Below, one piece after another: positions 10,518-22,492 of a stretch of DNA of 64,000 nt (its first letter is position 1; every line of letters starts with the position of its first letter). Origin of the DNA: Simmondsia chinensis (Eukaryota > Streptophyta > Magnoliopsida > Caryophyllales > Simmondsiaceae). The position numbers and the translations under genes are program-made. The notes below the pieces were generated by a model. The model was not told the DNA's origin, did not search any database, and was given only the letters and a program-made list of their open reading frames with translations. Where the stretch lies: NCBI GenBank assembly GCA_018398585.1, contig JAGTTD010000002.1:27768186-27832185 (forward strand), in the 5' to 3' direction.

Positions 10518-13500
10518 AAACACTAGCTAAAAGGTTAGATCAACATTCTCAACAAATTGGAGTGAAGATCCATGGATTATAACAGCAAATTACTGGACAA
10601 AATTTGTCTATGAAAGCTGGAGCATTTTCAGCTGCTAGTCAACATGATCATCCTCCAGATGTTTTGCAACCTTGGGGAGATTTCAGCTGCTAGTCATTAC
10701 GATCATCCTCGGGATATTTTCCAACCTCGGGCATCAGGAGCCAATGGAAATGGAATAGTTAGCAATAGAAGCACTAGATTCAAATAGCCTCGAGTTCAAA
10801 TTGAACTGTTTGATTACAAGCAACCTCAGTCTTGGATAAGAAGATGCAAGAGATACTTCCATTTCTATCATATAAATGAAGTGGCGAAGGTGGAATTAGC
10901 AGCTGCTTACCTCCATGGAAATCAGGAGGTGTGGTTTTATAGCCTCATTCGAAGCAATCCTTCATTATCTTGGTCTGGATTTGTGGAAGAACTATGTGAG
11001 AGATACAGAGATGAAGATCGAAAAGATATTATGGATAAATTCAATGAAGTCGTGCAAACTACAACAGTGAGAGAGTATATTTCAAGGTTTGAGAACTTGA
11101 GAGCAAGGATAATGTCTGTCAACCCTGGTGCTAGTGAAGCCTACTATGTTTCGAGTTTTATCAATGACCTTAAGCTAAAATTAAGAACCTTGTCAAAGCT
11201 TTGAGTCTTACAACATTGTCTAAAGTCTATTCAAAAGATAAATTATTTGAATCCACTGTTTTGGCAACCTTTGATGGCCAAAGAAGCAGAAGTGGCCAAG
11301 CTCCTTATCAGCAACAAAATGCATCGGCCAAGTCTAAGACTATGAGTTTGGAGGAAAAGAAAGCACAAATATTGTGTTTTAAATGTAATCAGCAGTACTT
11401 CTTAGGACATAAGTGTAATCCTTAGCTCCTTATGTCATCAACTGGAGCAGAGGTAGAGAAGGATAATGAAGACTTGGAGATGGAAGAAGGACTTAGTGAA
11501 CAAGAAGAGGGATTGTAGGAAGAGCTTGTGGATGATGAAATGGAGATTTTTGTTAGGCTTTAATTGGGAATGGATCTCTAAGTACTCTTAGGATCAAGGA
11601 AGAGGTAGGACGCAGGCCTATTCTAATTTTGAAAGACAGTGGGAGTACTCACAGCTTTGTTGATCCCAAAGTTGTGAAGAAAGTGGGGGCATGAAGTAAT
11701 TAAGACAAGTCCTCTAGTTGTGACTATTGCATATGGAAATTCGATACTCACTCAAACCAAATGCTAATGATTTAGTTAGCAAATGCAAATTCACCAGATT
11801 GTGTATGACTTCAAGATACTATATTTGGGAGCCTGTGACATGGTTCTCGGGTTGACTGGATGAAAACATTCATTCCACTGATATTTGATTTCTATCAATT
11901 ATCAGTCTCTTTTAAGATGCAAGGGAGCACTATTAAGCTGTAAAGAATTATGGAGCAAGCTCAGTTGCAAATGATGACAGGAAAGAGGTCGGAGGGGATG
12001 ATCAAGAAAGGAACCTATCAGTGGATAGGATAGCTGTTCTCTATAACAAATTCTGATGTTCAGGTGCATTTTCATCCTGCAATTGGCAAATTGATTGATG
12101 AATACAAAGAATTGTTTGAGCAACCAATATCCTTACCTCCTAAGAGGACTCTTGATCATGCAATACCCTTGAAGTCCAATTCAGATCCATTGAATTTAAG
12201 ACCATATAAATATCCTCATTTGCAAAAGACAGAGATAGAAAGGCAAGTTGAGGAGCTGCTGAAGACTAGTTTTATTCGACATAGTCACAGCCCTTTTACC
12301 TCACCAGTTATATTGGTCAAGAAGAAGGATGGAACTGCTATAATGTGTATTGACTATCGACAACTTAATTCAATTACAATCAAAGATAAGTTTCCAATTC
12401 TGATTATTGATGATCTTCTGATGAACTTCATGGTTCACATTACTTCTCTAAGTTGGATTTGCCACAAGGATATTACCATATCAGAGTCTTGAAGCAGGAT
12501 ATATATAACAGTGCCTTTAGAACTCATCATGAACACTACGAATTTTTGGTGATGCCATTTGGATTTACAAATGCTCCAACTACATTCTAGGCTTTGATGA
12601 ATGATGTGTTTAAGGCCTTCTTAAGAAAGTTTGTACTGGTTTTCTACGATGACATTCTGATTTACGGTGCAATATTTAAGAACCATATGGCTCATCTGAG
12701 ACAGGTGTTCAGTATTATGCATAGTCATAAACTTAAGTGGAGTATCGAGGCCATATCATCTCCTATGAAGGGCTATCCACAGATCCTTCAAAAATTCAAG
12801 TTATGAAGGACTGGCCAACCCCTGTGTACCTTGAAGTAGTTGAGGGGATTCTTACACTTGACTTGATATTATAGGAAATTTATAGCTAGCTATGGTGTAA
12901 TTGCTAAACCATTAACTGATCTTTTGAAGAAGGATGCTTTCCTATGGTCAGATGTAGCTCAAGAGTCCTTTGAAACTTTGAAGGCAACATATATGCTCAG
13001 CACCAGTGTTGGCTATGCCAAACTTCAGCGAGAATTTTGTTTTGGAGACTGATGCTTGTGGCAAAGGAATTGGAGCTGTCTTAGCTCAAAAAGGAAGGCC
13101 AGTGCCTTATCTCAGCCAAGCTCTTAGTCTAAAGCATTTGGAGTTATCCATATATAAGAAGGAGTATCTAGCTATCCTCTTGGGCATTATGAAATGGAGA
13201 CATTATCTGGAAGGGCACCATTTTATCATTAAAATGGATCACCAGAGTCTCCAGTACTTGTTGGAGTAGAAAATTGCAACAAGAGTTCAACACAAAGGCT
13301 TAATAAAGATGCTTGGACTAGACTATTCTATTAAATATTTGAATGGGAAAGGAGAATCTTGCTGCAGATGCACTTTCTCGTAGGCTGTAAGAGACTGAAC
13401 CTGGGTTTTGTGGTGCTGTGTTAGTTATATTACCAGCTTGGATGGAAGATGTATACAAATCATATGAAGAAGACAGCTTTGCTCAAGAATGTGTGGCAGC

Positions 13501-14900
13501 CTTTAGCATCAGTAAGGCCTCTTCTACAGCAGATGCTGATATTACAGCAGTAAAGGGTATCGTCAGAGTGAAGGGGAAGTTGTATATAAGATCAGAAATA
13601 GATTTGAGGAGACAAATCATTGAGGCTTCTCATGACTCTACTTGGGAGGGCATTCTGGCATTAAAAGGACTTATCAAAGACTCAAAAGCTACTTTAGCTT
13701 GGTTTGTATGAAAAGAGACGTAGTGCAATTTATTCAATCCTGTGAAGTATGTCAACAGACAAAATCAAATGTCAAGCAGTATCAAGGGTTGCTCCAGCCC
13801 CTTCCAATTCCTGATTGTACATGGCAACATATAAGCATGGACTTTAGTGAAGGCTTGCCTAAGTCTGAGTGAAAGGAAGTCATTTGGGTGGTTATGGATC
13901 GATTCACCAAATTTAGAGAATTCATTGCTTTGACCCGACCAACCTCAGCTGAAAAACTTGCCAAGGCTTTCTTGGACAGCATTTATAAGCTTCATGCTTT
14001 ACCTCATTCCATTATTTCTAATCATGACAGGTTGTTCACCAGCCACTTTTGGCGTGAATTGTTCCTTCTCTTGGGCACTTCCTTGGCTCTGAGTTCATCT
14101 TATCATTCCCAGATAGATGGACAGATAGAGAGGGTAAACCAGTGTATTGAGCAATATCTAAGGAGCATGACATTCTGTCATCCTAAGGAATGGTATAGGT
14201 GGTTGTCTTTGGCGGAATTCTAGTGAAACACACATGCCCATTTTTCCCTAGGCACCACACCCTTCAAGGCACTTTATGGATATTATCCTCCTTCTCCTTT
14301 GGTGCCATGAAAGATCACCACTTCAGTGCCTGAAGTATCTAATTTACTGCTCCAAAGAAAGCAACTGGTACTGCTTCTCAACGATAATCTGCATATGTCT
14401 CAGGTAAGAATGAAGTGCTATGCTAAAAGGAAGCATTCAGACAAATCTTTTGAAGTGGGAGATTTGGTTTAATTGAAGCTACAACGTTACCAGCAATCCA
14501 TAGTGTCAGTATACAAGAATGTAAAACTAAGTGCACGATATTTTGGTCCTTATAGAGTGCTTGAGAAGCTGGGAAAGGTTTCTTATAAGTTCGAGTCACC
14601 TCCGGATTCATATGTCCATCCCATGTTTCATGTTTCTCTTTTGAAGAAATACGTGGAAAAAGGAAAATTATGTTCTTCTAATCCTCCAGAAGCAGGTTCT
14701 AGTGTAACTCTTTTGTAGGTGCCTGCTGCGATACTGGACTCTCGGATGATTCAGTGTTCAGGAAGGTAAATTAAAAAGGTTCTGGTGTAGTGGAGAAATT
14801 TAGCTGAAAAAAGATTCTACTTGGGAAGAGCGGAAGTTCATTCAAAGTCAGTTTCCTTCCTTTCATTCTTGAGACAAGAATGCTTTCAAGAGGGGAACAT
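10518..14900 (+). pseudogene. gag-pol remainder of the + gypsy element (gag, RT, RNase H, integrase)
   Basis: The order is collinear with the minus element. Gag (10881-11425, FENLRARIMSVNPGASEAYY) carries the zinc knuckle CFKCNQQYFLGHKC. A protease remnant follows near 11625. RT has [20 protein letters not shown] (12064-12492) and FYDDILIYGA (12594-12806, FYDD in place of YxDD). RNase H has [20 protein letters not shown] (13006-13269). The HHCC domain and integrase core run through 13642-14223 (SIISNHDRLFTSHFW, where the second Asp position reads Asn-His-Asp). The C-terminal domain is at 14473-14718. Many stops and shifts make it a pseudogene. Its polypurine tract AAGAGGGGAACAT is at 14888-14900. 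Confidence 0.88.
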
Positions 14901-15263
14901 TGTTATGATCAAGCTATGTTTGAGTTTTAAATTCATCATAACTCTGCGTTTTGATGGTAGTTAGCCGTTAGAGGTTCAATTGTTTGTTTGGTGCCCTCTC
15001 TTGGTTGTTAGAGTAATAAGGTCAGTTTAAGCTTGAGTCTAGATGCATTGAATAGCTAGATATTTTCCTCTTCCTGCACCAACTTGTCTCCAATGTGTAT
15101 AAAGATTATGTTGTCTTGTAATTAACATTCATTGAACAGAAAATTAATCTCTTTCCTCTCTCAACCCTAATTTCTCTCTAATTCTCATCTCTTTCACTTA
15201 TGTTCTCATCACATACTCTCTTATCCTTTGGTTATGATTCAAGCTTGATCTTGAATCATAACA
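14901..15263 (+). repeat. 3' LTR of the 3412-15263 gypsy element
   Basis: Starts TGTTATGATCAAGC directly after the polypurine tract and ends ATAACA. The end holds TTATGATTCAAG, a 6-base loop and CTTGAATCATAA, a 12-bp terminal hairpin like that of the minus element's LTR. Confidence 0.88.
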
Positions 15264-17580
15264 CCACGTCAAACAGCTTGTGAGGCAATCAAGGAGTACA
15301 TGATTAGGCCATCAAATCTTATTCCCAAAGTAGGGCAAACCTTTGAAGATTTACATCTCGACTTCTGAGGAATCTATTGGTTGCTTGCTTGAACAATACA
15401 ATGACTAAGGGTTTGAACATGCTCAGTTTTACCTTTGTCATTCTTGAATGACAGTGAAATAAAATACTCCTCAATTGAAAAATTGTGTCTATATGTGCTC
15501 TATCCATCAGTGAAATTGAGACATTACTTCTTGGCATTTACGATATTGGTGGTTGCTCAAATATATGTCCTTAAATAGAAGCTAAGTAGGCCCTCAAAGA
15601 TGAGAAGATTGAACAAGTGGAATATTGCTATAGTTTGAGTTGGTTTATGTTCCACAAAAGTCAGTTAAAGGTCAAGCCTTAGTGAACTTTTTAGCTAACC
15701 ACTCACACATTCACACTGGCTTAGATTACAAGCCGGACGAGCTCCTGGTAATGGAAATGGTCCCTCAAAAACTATATTTTGATAGACTAAAGACAAATTC
15801 AAGTGCAAAAGTTGAAGTTGTGATAGAATCAAAAGTTGAAGTTGTGATAGAATCCCCGGCTAGGATCATCACTAAGTTGTCGTTACTTAGTTGGTAAATG
15901 ATCCAAAAACATAACAAAGTATGAGGCACTAATAATAGGCCTACAGACTCTTTTGGAAATGCAAGTCCTCAATGTCATTATAAAAGGGGATTCTCAGTTG
16001 GTGATTTGCTAAATAAGAGGAGAGTTTTAATGTTTGAGCAACACTTCGCACAGATACTGTTCAATAGTGCAAAAGCTTTTGGACGAGTTCAATGGTTTGA
16101 AATTTAAGCATATCCCTAGAGAACAAAACAAAATAGCTAATGACTTGGCTCAGTTAGCTTCGGGGTACAAATTTCCTTGGACTTGGTGTGAAGAAACCAT
16201 GGCCATGAACACTAAGGTTTTGGACCATGACCTTAAATTCATTAAGTCTTCCAATTTTGAGAGCGAAGCCATGCTAAATGAACACTTGGATTGTTTTCAA
16301 ACCCATCGAATTGTCCTAAATCAACACAAGGATTGGAGGAGGCCTTTAATGGATTACTTCAAGATCCTTAAAATTACATTAAGGATAAAAAGATGAAAAT
16401 GAGAGCTCATAGACTCCGTCAAGAAGATGAATCTGGAGAGTTATATGAAAGGGATGCTAGTGGAGTGCTTTTCAATTGCCTTGGCTTAGACAAAGCAATA
16501 CTAGTGATGATAGGAGCCCATGAGGGTATCTATGGATCGCATTTAGCTGGGAAAAAAACGCATCGGCTCATCAGACGTTATGGCTATTACTAGCCATCCA
16601 TGATGAATGCATAAAATATACCAAGGGGTCTAGAGCATGCCAAAGACATGGGCAAGTACCAAGGGTCCCTACAGCTGGGATGCATGCTATGTCAAACCAT
16701 GGCCCTTTAGAGGTTGGGCAATGGACATCATATGGGAAATCAACTCCCCTTCTAGCAAGCACCACTCTTAAATCCTTGTGGCCACATGCTACATCAGAAA
16801 ATAGGTGGAAGCTGAACCATATAAGAATTAATAAGCAAGATGATTGATTTTATCAAAGAATACATCTTGTGTAGGCTTGGTATCCCTAAGACTATAACTG
16901 TGGACCAAGCTAGAGAGGTCAATGGGGCTGAGGTTAAGGGCTTCACCAAGTGTTTCAACATAGAAATCTTAAATTCAACTCCTTACTATGGGCAAACAAT
17001 GGCTAGGAAAAGTTAACAAATAAGTTTCTGAAAGCCAATATTGAAAAGATGATTAAAAAGAATCCCAAGAAATGCCATGCGTTGTCACCTGATGCTCTTT
17101 GGGCTTACAAAACGCCCAAACATGACTTAACTGGGACAACTCCCTTCCGTTTGACGAATAGCCGTGATGTCGTGCTCCCAATGGAAGTAACAGTTTAGTC
17201 TATTAGGTAGGCTTATTAAGGAAAGTTTTCTGAATTTGAATATGAGCAAGCTATGTGGACGAACTAACTAACCTAGGCCAAGTTATGCTTGATACCCTTC
17301 ACAAGTTAAAGAAAGAAAAAGGGAGGGTGGCAAAAGTGTATGATGAAAAGGTCAAACCAAGGTCTTTTGACTTACGGGATATAGTCTGGAAAGTGGTTTT
17401 ACCCATTAACTAGAAAGATCGTGTCTTTAGGAAGTGGTACCCAAACTAGGAGGGCCCATTTTGAGTCATCAAGGTATTTGGACGTAATGCTTACTTACTC
17501 AAATCCATAAGGAAGAACTCACCCAAGGGCTATTAATGGAATGTTCTTAAAGAAATATATGCCATCAATTTGGGATTCTA
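15264..17580 (+). pseudogene. Tat/Ogre-like element, RT end, RNase H and integrase
   Basis: This resumes the reading broken at 3411 with QTACEAIKEYMIRP. It then has RNase H remains (VYVPQKSVKGQALVNFLANH at 15640, and FNGLKFKHIPREQNKIANDL near 16090). The zinc-binding and integrase parts follow (AHEGIYGSHLAGKKTHRLIR near 16520, SRACQRHGQVP) and a C-terminal portion near 17350-17560 reading PRSFDLRDIVWKVVLPIN and later GRNAYLL, typical of the Tat branch. A 24-bp tandem duplication lies in the RNase H region (15807-15854). Stops are frequent. Confidence 0.8.
15807..15854 (+). repeat. 24-bp tandem duplication in Tat-like RNase H
   Basis: AAAAGTTGAAGTTGTGATAG plus AATC occurs twice head to tail without change. 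The duplication is in frame (8 codons). Confidence 0.85.
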
Positions 17581-17820
17581 ACAAAGAAGTCCATAAGTAT
17601 AGATTCTCTAAATTATGGGCTCAATTTTAATATCAATGTCTTGAAGATCAACTCCATAATCCTTAGGATAAGAAAATAAAGAAAAAGAAAGGAGGAACCA
17701 TCATGCTGAGACACATATTTGAATAAAAATGCGTATTTCATTAATATTATCAAAAATGTACATGGCTTATATACAATGTATTACAAGCGAGAAACTTACA
17801 TAGCCAAAAAGCTCTTTACA

Positions 17821-17860
17821 CAAAAAAAAAAAAAAAAAAAAAGAAAGAAAGAAAGAAAGC
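17821..17860. repeat. Poly(A) and GAAA microsatellite
   Basis: A run of about 22 A followed by four to five GAAA units. It lies between the Tat-like integrase and the antisense frames. Confidence 0.9.
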
Positions 17861-17878
17861 ACGCACACAATTTGAAAA

Positions 17879-18588
17879 CTAAAAGAGTTGAGTCATAATC
17901 CTCAATAAGTATTCCTTTATAGAAGACAATTGGCTAGTTACATTACTCAGCTTGTGGTCCAGGGAAAGGGCTTCGTCTTTAAGGACTTGGCTATTTCTGT
18001 GGCCTCCACGGTAGCTTCCTCGTGGCTTCCAACCACAGTGCCTTGAGAGAAATGTTGTTGTCTCAGGGAAAGCAGTTCTCCCTAAAATGACCCAATCTCT
18101 CCTCAAATTGGTGAATTTCACCCTCGAGACCTTTAATCTCTTGAGCTCATCGGCTCTAAGTCTTTTTGGCTACTTTAAGTTCTTCAAACAAAAGTTGCAA
18201 GCCAATAAGGTCTGCTGAACATTCTAAGTTCTTTACGCCATCTTTGCAGCCGCATCTAATGGTAAAGGGTTGGAACCTCTTTGTTCACCTTCACAGGCAC
18301 TCTCTCTAGGACCTCAAGTTCCTTGGCTATGGCAAGGGCTAGCTTAGGGTCCACCTTTAAGTCTTTCACTAAAGCCATAGCCTCTTGAATGTTAACTCTC
18401 TCAGCTAGGATCAAAATGGGGAGATGTACAAGTTCCCTTGGTCTCTGAAATCTCGGGGACACTTGATCTACTTGCTGGAAAGCCAACCTGCCTCTTTCTC
18501 CCAACTTCTCTAAAGCAGAAATTATCCCCCTTAGCGATGAAGAAGGAATAGCTCTTGGTGGTGTGACCTGTAAAAGGGTGAACATCAA
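17879..18588 (-). pseudogene. Antisense frames in the Tat-like element, C-terminal part of a PMD-like protein
   Basis: Two minus frames lie here, 18588-18256 and 18121-17879. The first is rich in Glu, Lys and Leu and looks helical (VKDLKVDPKLALAIAKELEV). The second continues with leucine/serine heptad-like spacing (SLDHKLSNVTSQLSSIKEYL). I do not recognise a domain in them. Their position downstream of 21337-22020 on the same strand, with a weak coiled-coil look, fits the C-terminal part of the same antisense gene. They are separated by stops and a hAT insertion. Confidence 0.45.
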
Positions 18589-19035
18589 AAGGAATTAGAA
18601 TGAATCTTGACTTAGGAAAATAAACATAGTTAGGGGAATTGATATTACCTATGAAACCTCAACTTGAAGCAAGAGAATGAATTCTGCTAGAACCTCTACC
18701 ATTGGGACTTCGGCTAGCTCTTCAACCACAGGGATGTTTCCTCAAGGGGAGCCTCTTGGAAATAATGCTTGCATGTTAGAATAAAATATGGTTTGGGACA
18801 ACAAGAGTTGGAAAGCTAGGATACAGAATCTACCTTCAAAGATTTCCTCGATGGAGATTGAGCCTGGTGGGAGGAGGAATGGAGCTCGCATAAGGACCTA
18901 GTTCAAAGAGACCAAGAAAGAAACCTCATCAGAGCGATAGTGGATAATTGGCTCCACAGCAACGATGGCCATGTAACCTCCTTCTTTCGAACTTAAGCTT
19001 AGTGGTTCAGTATTCTGACTGAGCTTGGGTGCAAT

Positions 19036-20097
19036 TAGGGGTGCAAATGAGCCGAGCCGAGCCCAAGCTCATTAGGCTCGAGGCTCGGCTCGTCAACATT
19101 TAGCTTGGCTCAAGCTCGGCTCAAAGCTTGCCGAGCCCGAGCCCGAGCCCGGCCCACCCCAAGTTCGAGCTCAAGCTTATCTCACATGAAGTCACCCACC
19201 TTACCTTATTTTTGTTTAATTACTCAACTAAGCCTAAATTTTAAATTGCAAACCTATAATTTCTATAACAAATAATATAAAAATGTACAAAATAGAAGCA
19301 AGACAAATAAATTAATATATATCTTAAAAGAACATGTACTAGAGCACAGATAATATAAACTAATATATAGAACTTCTGCAAGATAATTAAATCAAACATT
19401 AAAAATTATTTGATTTGATTTGCACCTAAGAAAACAAAAACAAGTCTTGGACCCCAAATAAAAATAAAAAAGAAAAACAAGTCAGAAATAATTTAATAAA
19501 AGACGAAAAATTAATAAAAAATGTACCAACTTTTTAATTTCAATTACGTAGCACAAAAGATTAGTATATATATCAAAATGTGTTTTAGATAAAGGATGGG
19601 TTCATTTTTTTTCATAAGGGAGTGCATGAAACTAAATTTTAAAAACTTGTACACTTTTTTCTTATTTTAGAGGATAAACAAATATTTAAAATGCATATTT
19701 CACTCTTGGAAGATGTCAAGGAAAGCATGTGCAGCATGGGAGTCTTAACATCAGCATTGGAATTTACATACTTGCATGCACATTTAATTACCACTTTTTT
19801 GGTAAATAATTTGTAACATTTATTTAAAACTAGTACTTACAATATTTAAAACTTTATTTACCAGTAATGTGAATGAGTAGCTAAATAAACATTGTATAAC
19901 ATATACTTGTTTTTATATTTAGGCTGGTTTGGGCTCGCGAGCTCCCGAGCTCGAGCTTTATATGGCTCGGGCTAGGCTTGTTTAGCTTAACGAGCTAGCT
20001 CGGCTCGGCTCGAGCTCATAATGAGTGAGCTATATGAGCTTTATGCCAAGCCGGCTCGCAAGGGCTCACAAGCCACCTCGGCTCATTTATAGCCCTA
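19036..20097. mobile_element. Non-autonomous hAT element with GGCTCG-type subterminal repeats
   Basis: The 1062-bp insertion is flanked by the perfect 8-bp duplication GGTGCAAT (19028-19035 and 20098-20105). Terminal inverted repeats are TAGGGGTGCAAATGAGCCGA and, from the other end, TAGGGCTATAAATGAGCCGA. About 150 bp at each end are dense in GAGCCGAGCC / GGCTCGGCTCG motifs, whereas the core is AT-rich with no reading frame. It disrupts the antisense frames of the Tat-like element. Same class as the elements at 5777 and 57460 but with a different end motif. Confidence 0.92.
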
Positions 20098-20346
20098 GGT
20101 GCAATCTTGTGGTGGAGAATCAGGTATCTCCATAACAACTTAAGTTGGCTCTTCCTGTGGCTGAAAAAAGGGACAAATTAAGAGCTGCTTTGACAAAGAT
20201 GAATGAGACACCAATCAAGAAAAGCTAATACCTCTAATTTAGGGAGCCTGCCTGTTCTTTTTCTCACTAGCTATGAGATGGATACTTCTTAATCTTCTTC
20301 TTACTGCCTGAATGACTCCAGTAGGAACAGTTGGGGGAACCTCCTC

Positions 20347-20466
20347 ATGCTTTCTCTTCCTTAAGCCACCAATCTCAAGGTCTAGTTGAGAGGTTCTTGT
20401 TGGGGAATGCTTTCTCTTCCTTAAGCCACCAATCTCAAGGTCTAGTTACGAGGTTCTTGTTGGGGA
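20347..20466. repeat. 60-bp tandem duplication
   Basis: The unit ATGCTTTCTCTTCCTTAAGC ... GTTCTTGTTGGGGA is present twice with period 60 and only about three differences, so it is a recent local duplication within the antisense region of the Tat-like element. Confidence 0.9.
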
Positions 20467-21336
20467 CTCCTCTAGCAACATTTAGGTGAAACTTCTGGTT
20501 CTGGCACTCTTAGAAGTCCCCTGTATAGCAGCTCATGTAAAAGAAAAGGACAAAGATCAGTTATTGTTAGGAACCACCCAAAAATAGAACTAAAACATAC
20601 TTTAGGGTGGCTCTTTATTTAATGGTGCCTTCTGTGGAGCTGGCCTGATGCTGACTGGCTTGCTTCTCCCCTAGCTTGGTCATGCCCCCTGAAAGAAGGC
20701 ACGAAATATCACTTGGCGCCTCTAGCCTCTAAAGAGGACCAATAGACTTGGAACCAAGCAGCAAAACAAAGTGTGGATGGACTGTACCTAAAGACAATAG
20801 GGTACTCATAAGAGGATTTGATTTCTTAATTCAACTCATGAACCTCTTTGTGTTGAGGGAGTTGAACAAAAATCCTCTTGGCCAACAAAGGTTTCTAATC
20901 TATATAATGGGAAAGGGAACATCCTAGACCCGGCCAAATTATCTTGCAAACAACCCAGGCCTATAAGTCTTTACATCATGATGAGTCTGGTGATAAAAGA
21001 ATAGATCTTAAGGGCATAGGATTGCTTGCCAGATATATGAGTTGATGTCCACAGAGACATCATAATGAAGGCCTAGTTTTCTGAACCAACAAGGACCAAG
21101 GTTTCTTTCCCGCAAGAGTGTCCGCTAAGTCCCCTTCCTATCTCAAGGAAACATTAATCTGTCAAGGCATTGGTCAAAGAACCATCATAGGGTTAAGAGG
21201 ATCTCACAGCGAGCATATTGCTCCTCGAAGCAAGAAACCCCCTCACATGTTGAAGTGTAAGCACCTCTTTGGACAACATAGGTTTTAACTATGATGTCCT
21301 TGAGCCATCTATATAATTAGGCAAAAAACAATGGTC

Positions 21337-22020
21337 CTAGGGCCAATGGACAGCTTCTAAGGACAAAGTTAACAGAAACTTAAGAACTATTTTGGAGGAA
21401 TTAGCAAAGAAAAACTTACTTAGCCAAAATAGGTAAAAATATGCCTCTTCTTCTTTGGAACCTCGTCCAAAGTCATAAGCCACTGCAACAAACATTTTAA
21501 CAAAGGACTCATAATCACTAGGCAAATTGGTGACCGAGAAGGAAGTGTTAAAAGCCTTGGCCTCGAACGAAATAAAAGAGTCGAGAAGCAATTGTTCTCC
21601 TCCTGGTAAAAGACCTGTCAATGTTGTTATGTCCTCTACGGTAATACCAAGGAAACTATTAGGGAGGACAAAAGCATTACAATAGGTCTTCTAATAGCAG
21701 GTTAGCATCGTCATAATGGGATAATCATACCTGAGGGCAATGGTAGAAAGCCTGATGGCATCATAGATACGGAGGTTATTTTGTTTTTCTCTATGGGTCA
21801 ACATTAGCCTAACAACCCATATGGCATACCGCTTTGTCAAGAACGTCCATCCTTTCAAAGGCGCCACTTCTATGCAGATGCATCATCCTTCCCAAGATTG
21901 ACCTTCAGAGTCTGTATGAAGCAAAGGAGATTCGTCCATATCTAGAAACAACCCTGGAAGGCTAGGGACATCATGAGATGCATCAAAGATGGGTCCGAGG
22001 GAGTATTACGTGAAAGAAGA
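21337..22020 (-). pseudogene. Antisense plant-mobile-domain (PMD)-like coding remains
   Basis: Read on the minus strand in changing frames from about 22020, the segment gives GWTFLTKRYAIWVVRLMLTH, IYDAIRLSTIALRYDYPIMT, PNSFLGITVEDITTLTGLLP and, in the open frame 21621-21337, SDYESFVKMFVAVAYDFGRG followed by EEEAYFYLFWLSKFFFANSS. This succession (LEDVA-type LTGLP block, then an HIAFLLYWLSKFVF-type block) resembles the plant mobile domain of the MAIN/MAIL1 family. Tat-lineage gypsy elements such as Grande are known to carry an antisense ORF between integrase and 3' LTR, which is the position here. Stops make it non-functional. The PMD call is by eye. Confidence 0.6.
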
Positions 22021-22492
22021 CGAAGGGTCATCCTCTGGTAACCAAGAAACATTATCTTCGATGGTGTTGAGATCAATTGGACTCTGAATCACATCAAAGA
22101 CCACTGAAGTATTAGAGTGGAGCAACTGCGGTAGTTGCTGAATAGGGCCGTCAGCTTGGGAAAGGGGAGTAGAAATGGTGAAAAAATTTGAGCCACTGAT
22201 GAACCGGTGTCAAGAAAAAGAAAAGGGATGAAAGAAAATTGAATCGAAAATTGGAGATTCAAGGGCAACAGAGAGCAAGCGTTTCGAAGTGCCCTTGATT
22301 GTAGTAAAGAGAGAGAGCACATAGCAGAAAAGTATAGATTTCAAGCCCTAACTATTATACTTATAGACACAGAAAAAGGAAAAGCAAACAATAAAACAAT
22401 GATCTATTGAGCTCTCTATGGCCATTGAGGGTCAAATCAAGATTTTTTACCCATTACAAATTTGAATTTACCAACGGCTAAAAGGAGGCATT

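Larger units (their letters stand above)
3412..15263 (+). mobile_element. Ty3-gypsy (chromovirus-like) element, + orientation, with nested insertions
   Basis: Two 363-bp LTRs (3412-3774 and 14901-15263) bound the element. It has a 5-bp target duplication CCACA/CCACG (3407-3411 and 15264-15268) with one CpG-type difference, a tRNA-iMet-type primer site and a polypurine tract. Removing the 4016-10517 insertion leaves about 5.35 kb in the order gag, protease, RT, RNase H, integrase. The element sits inside the RT region of the Tat-like element, whose reading continues from EPH at 3411 into QTACEAIKEY after 15264. Stops and frameshifts throughout show that it is dead. Confidence 0.88.
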
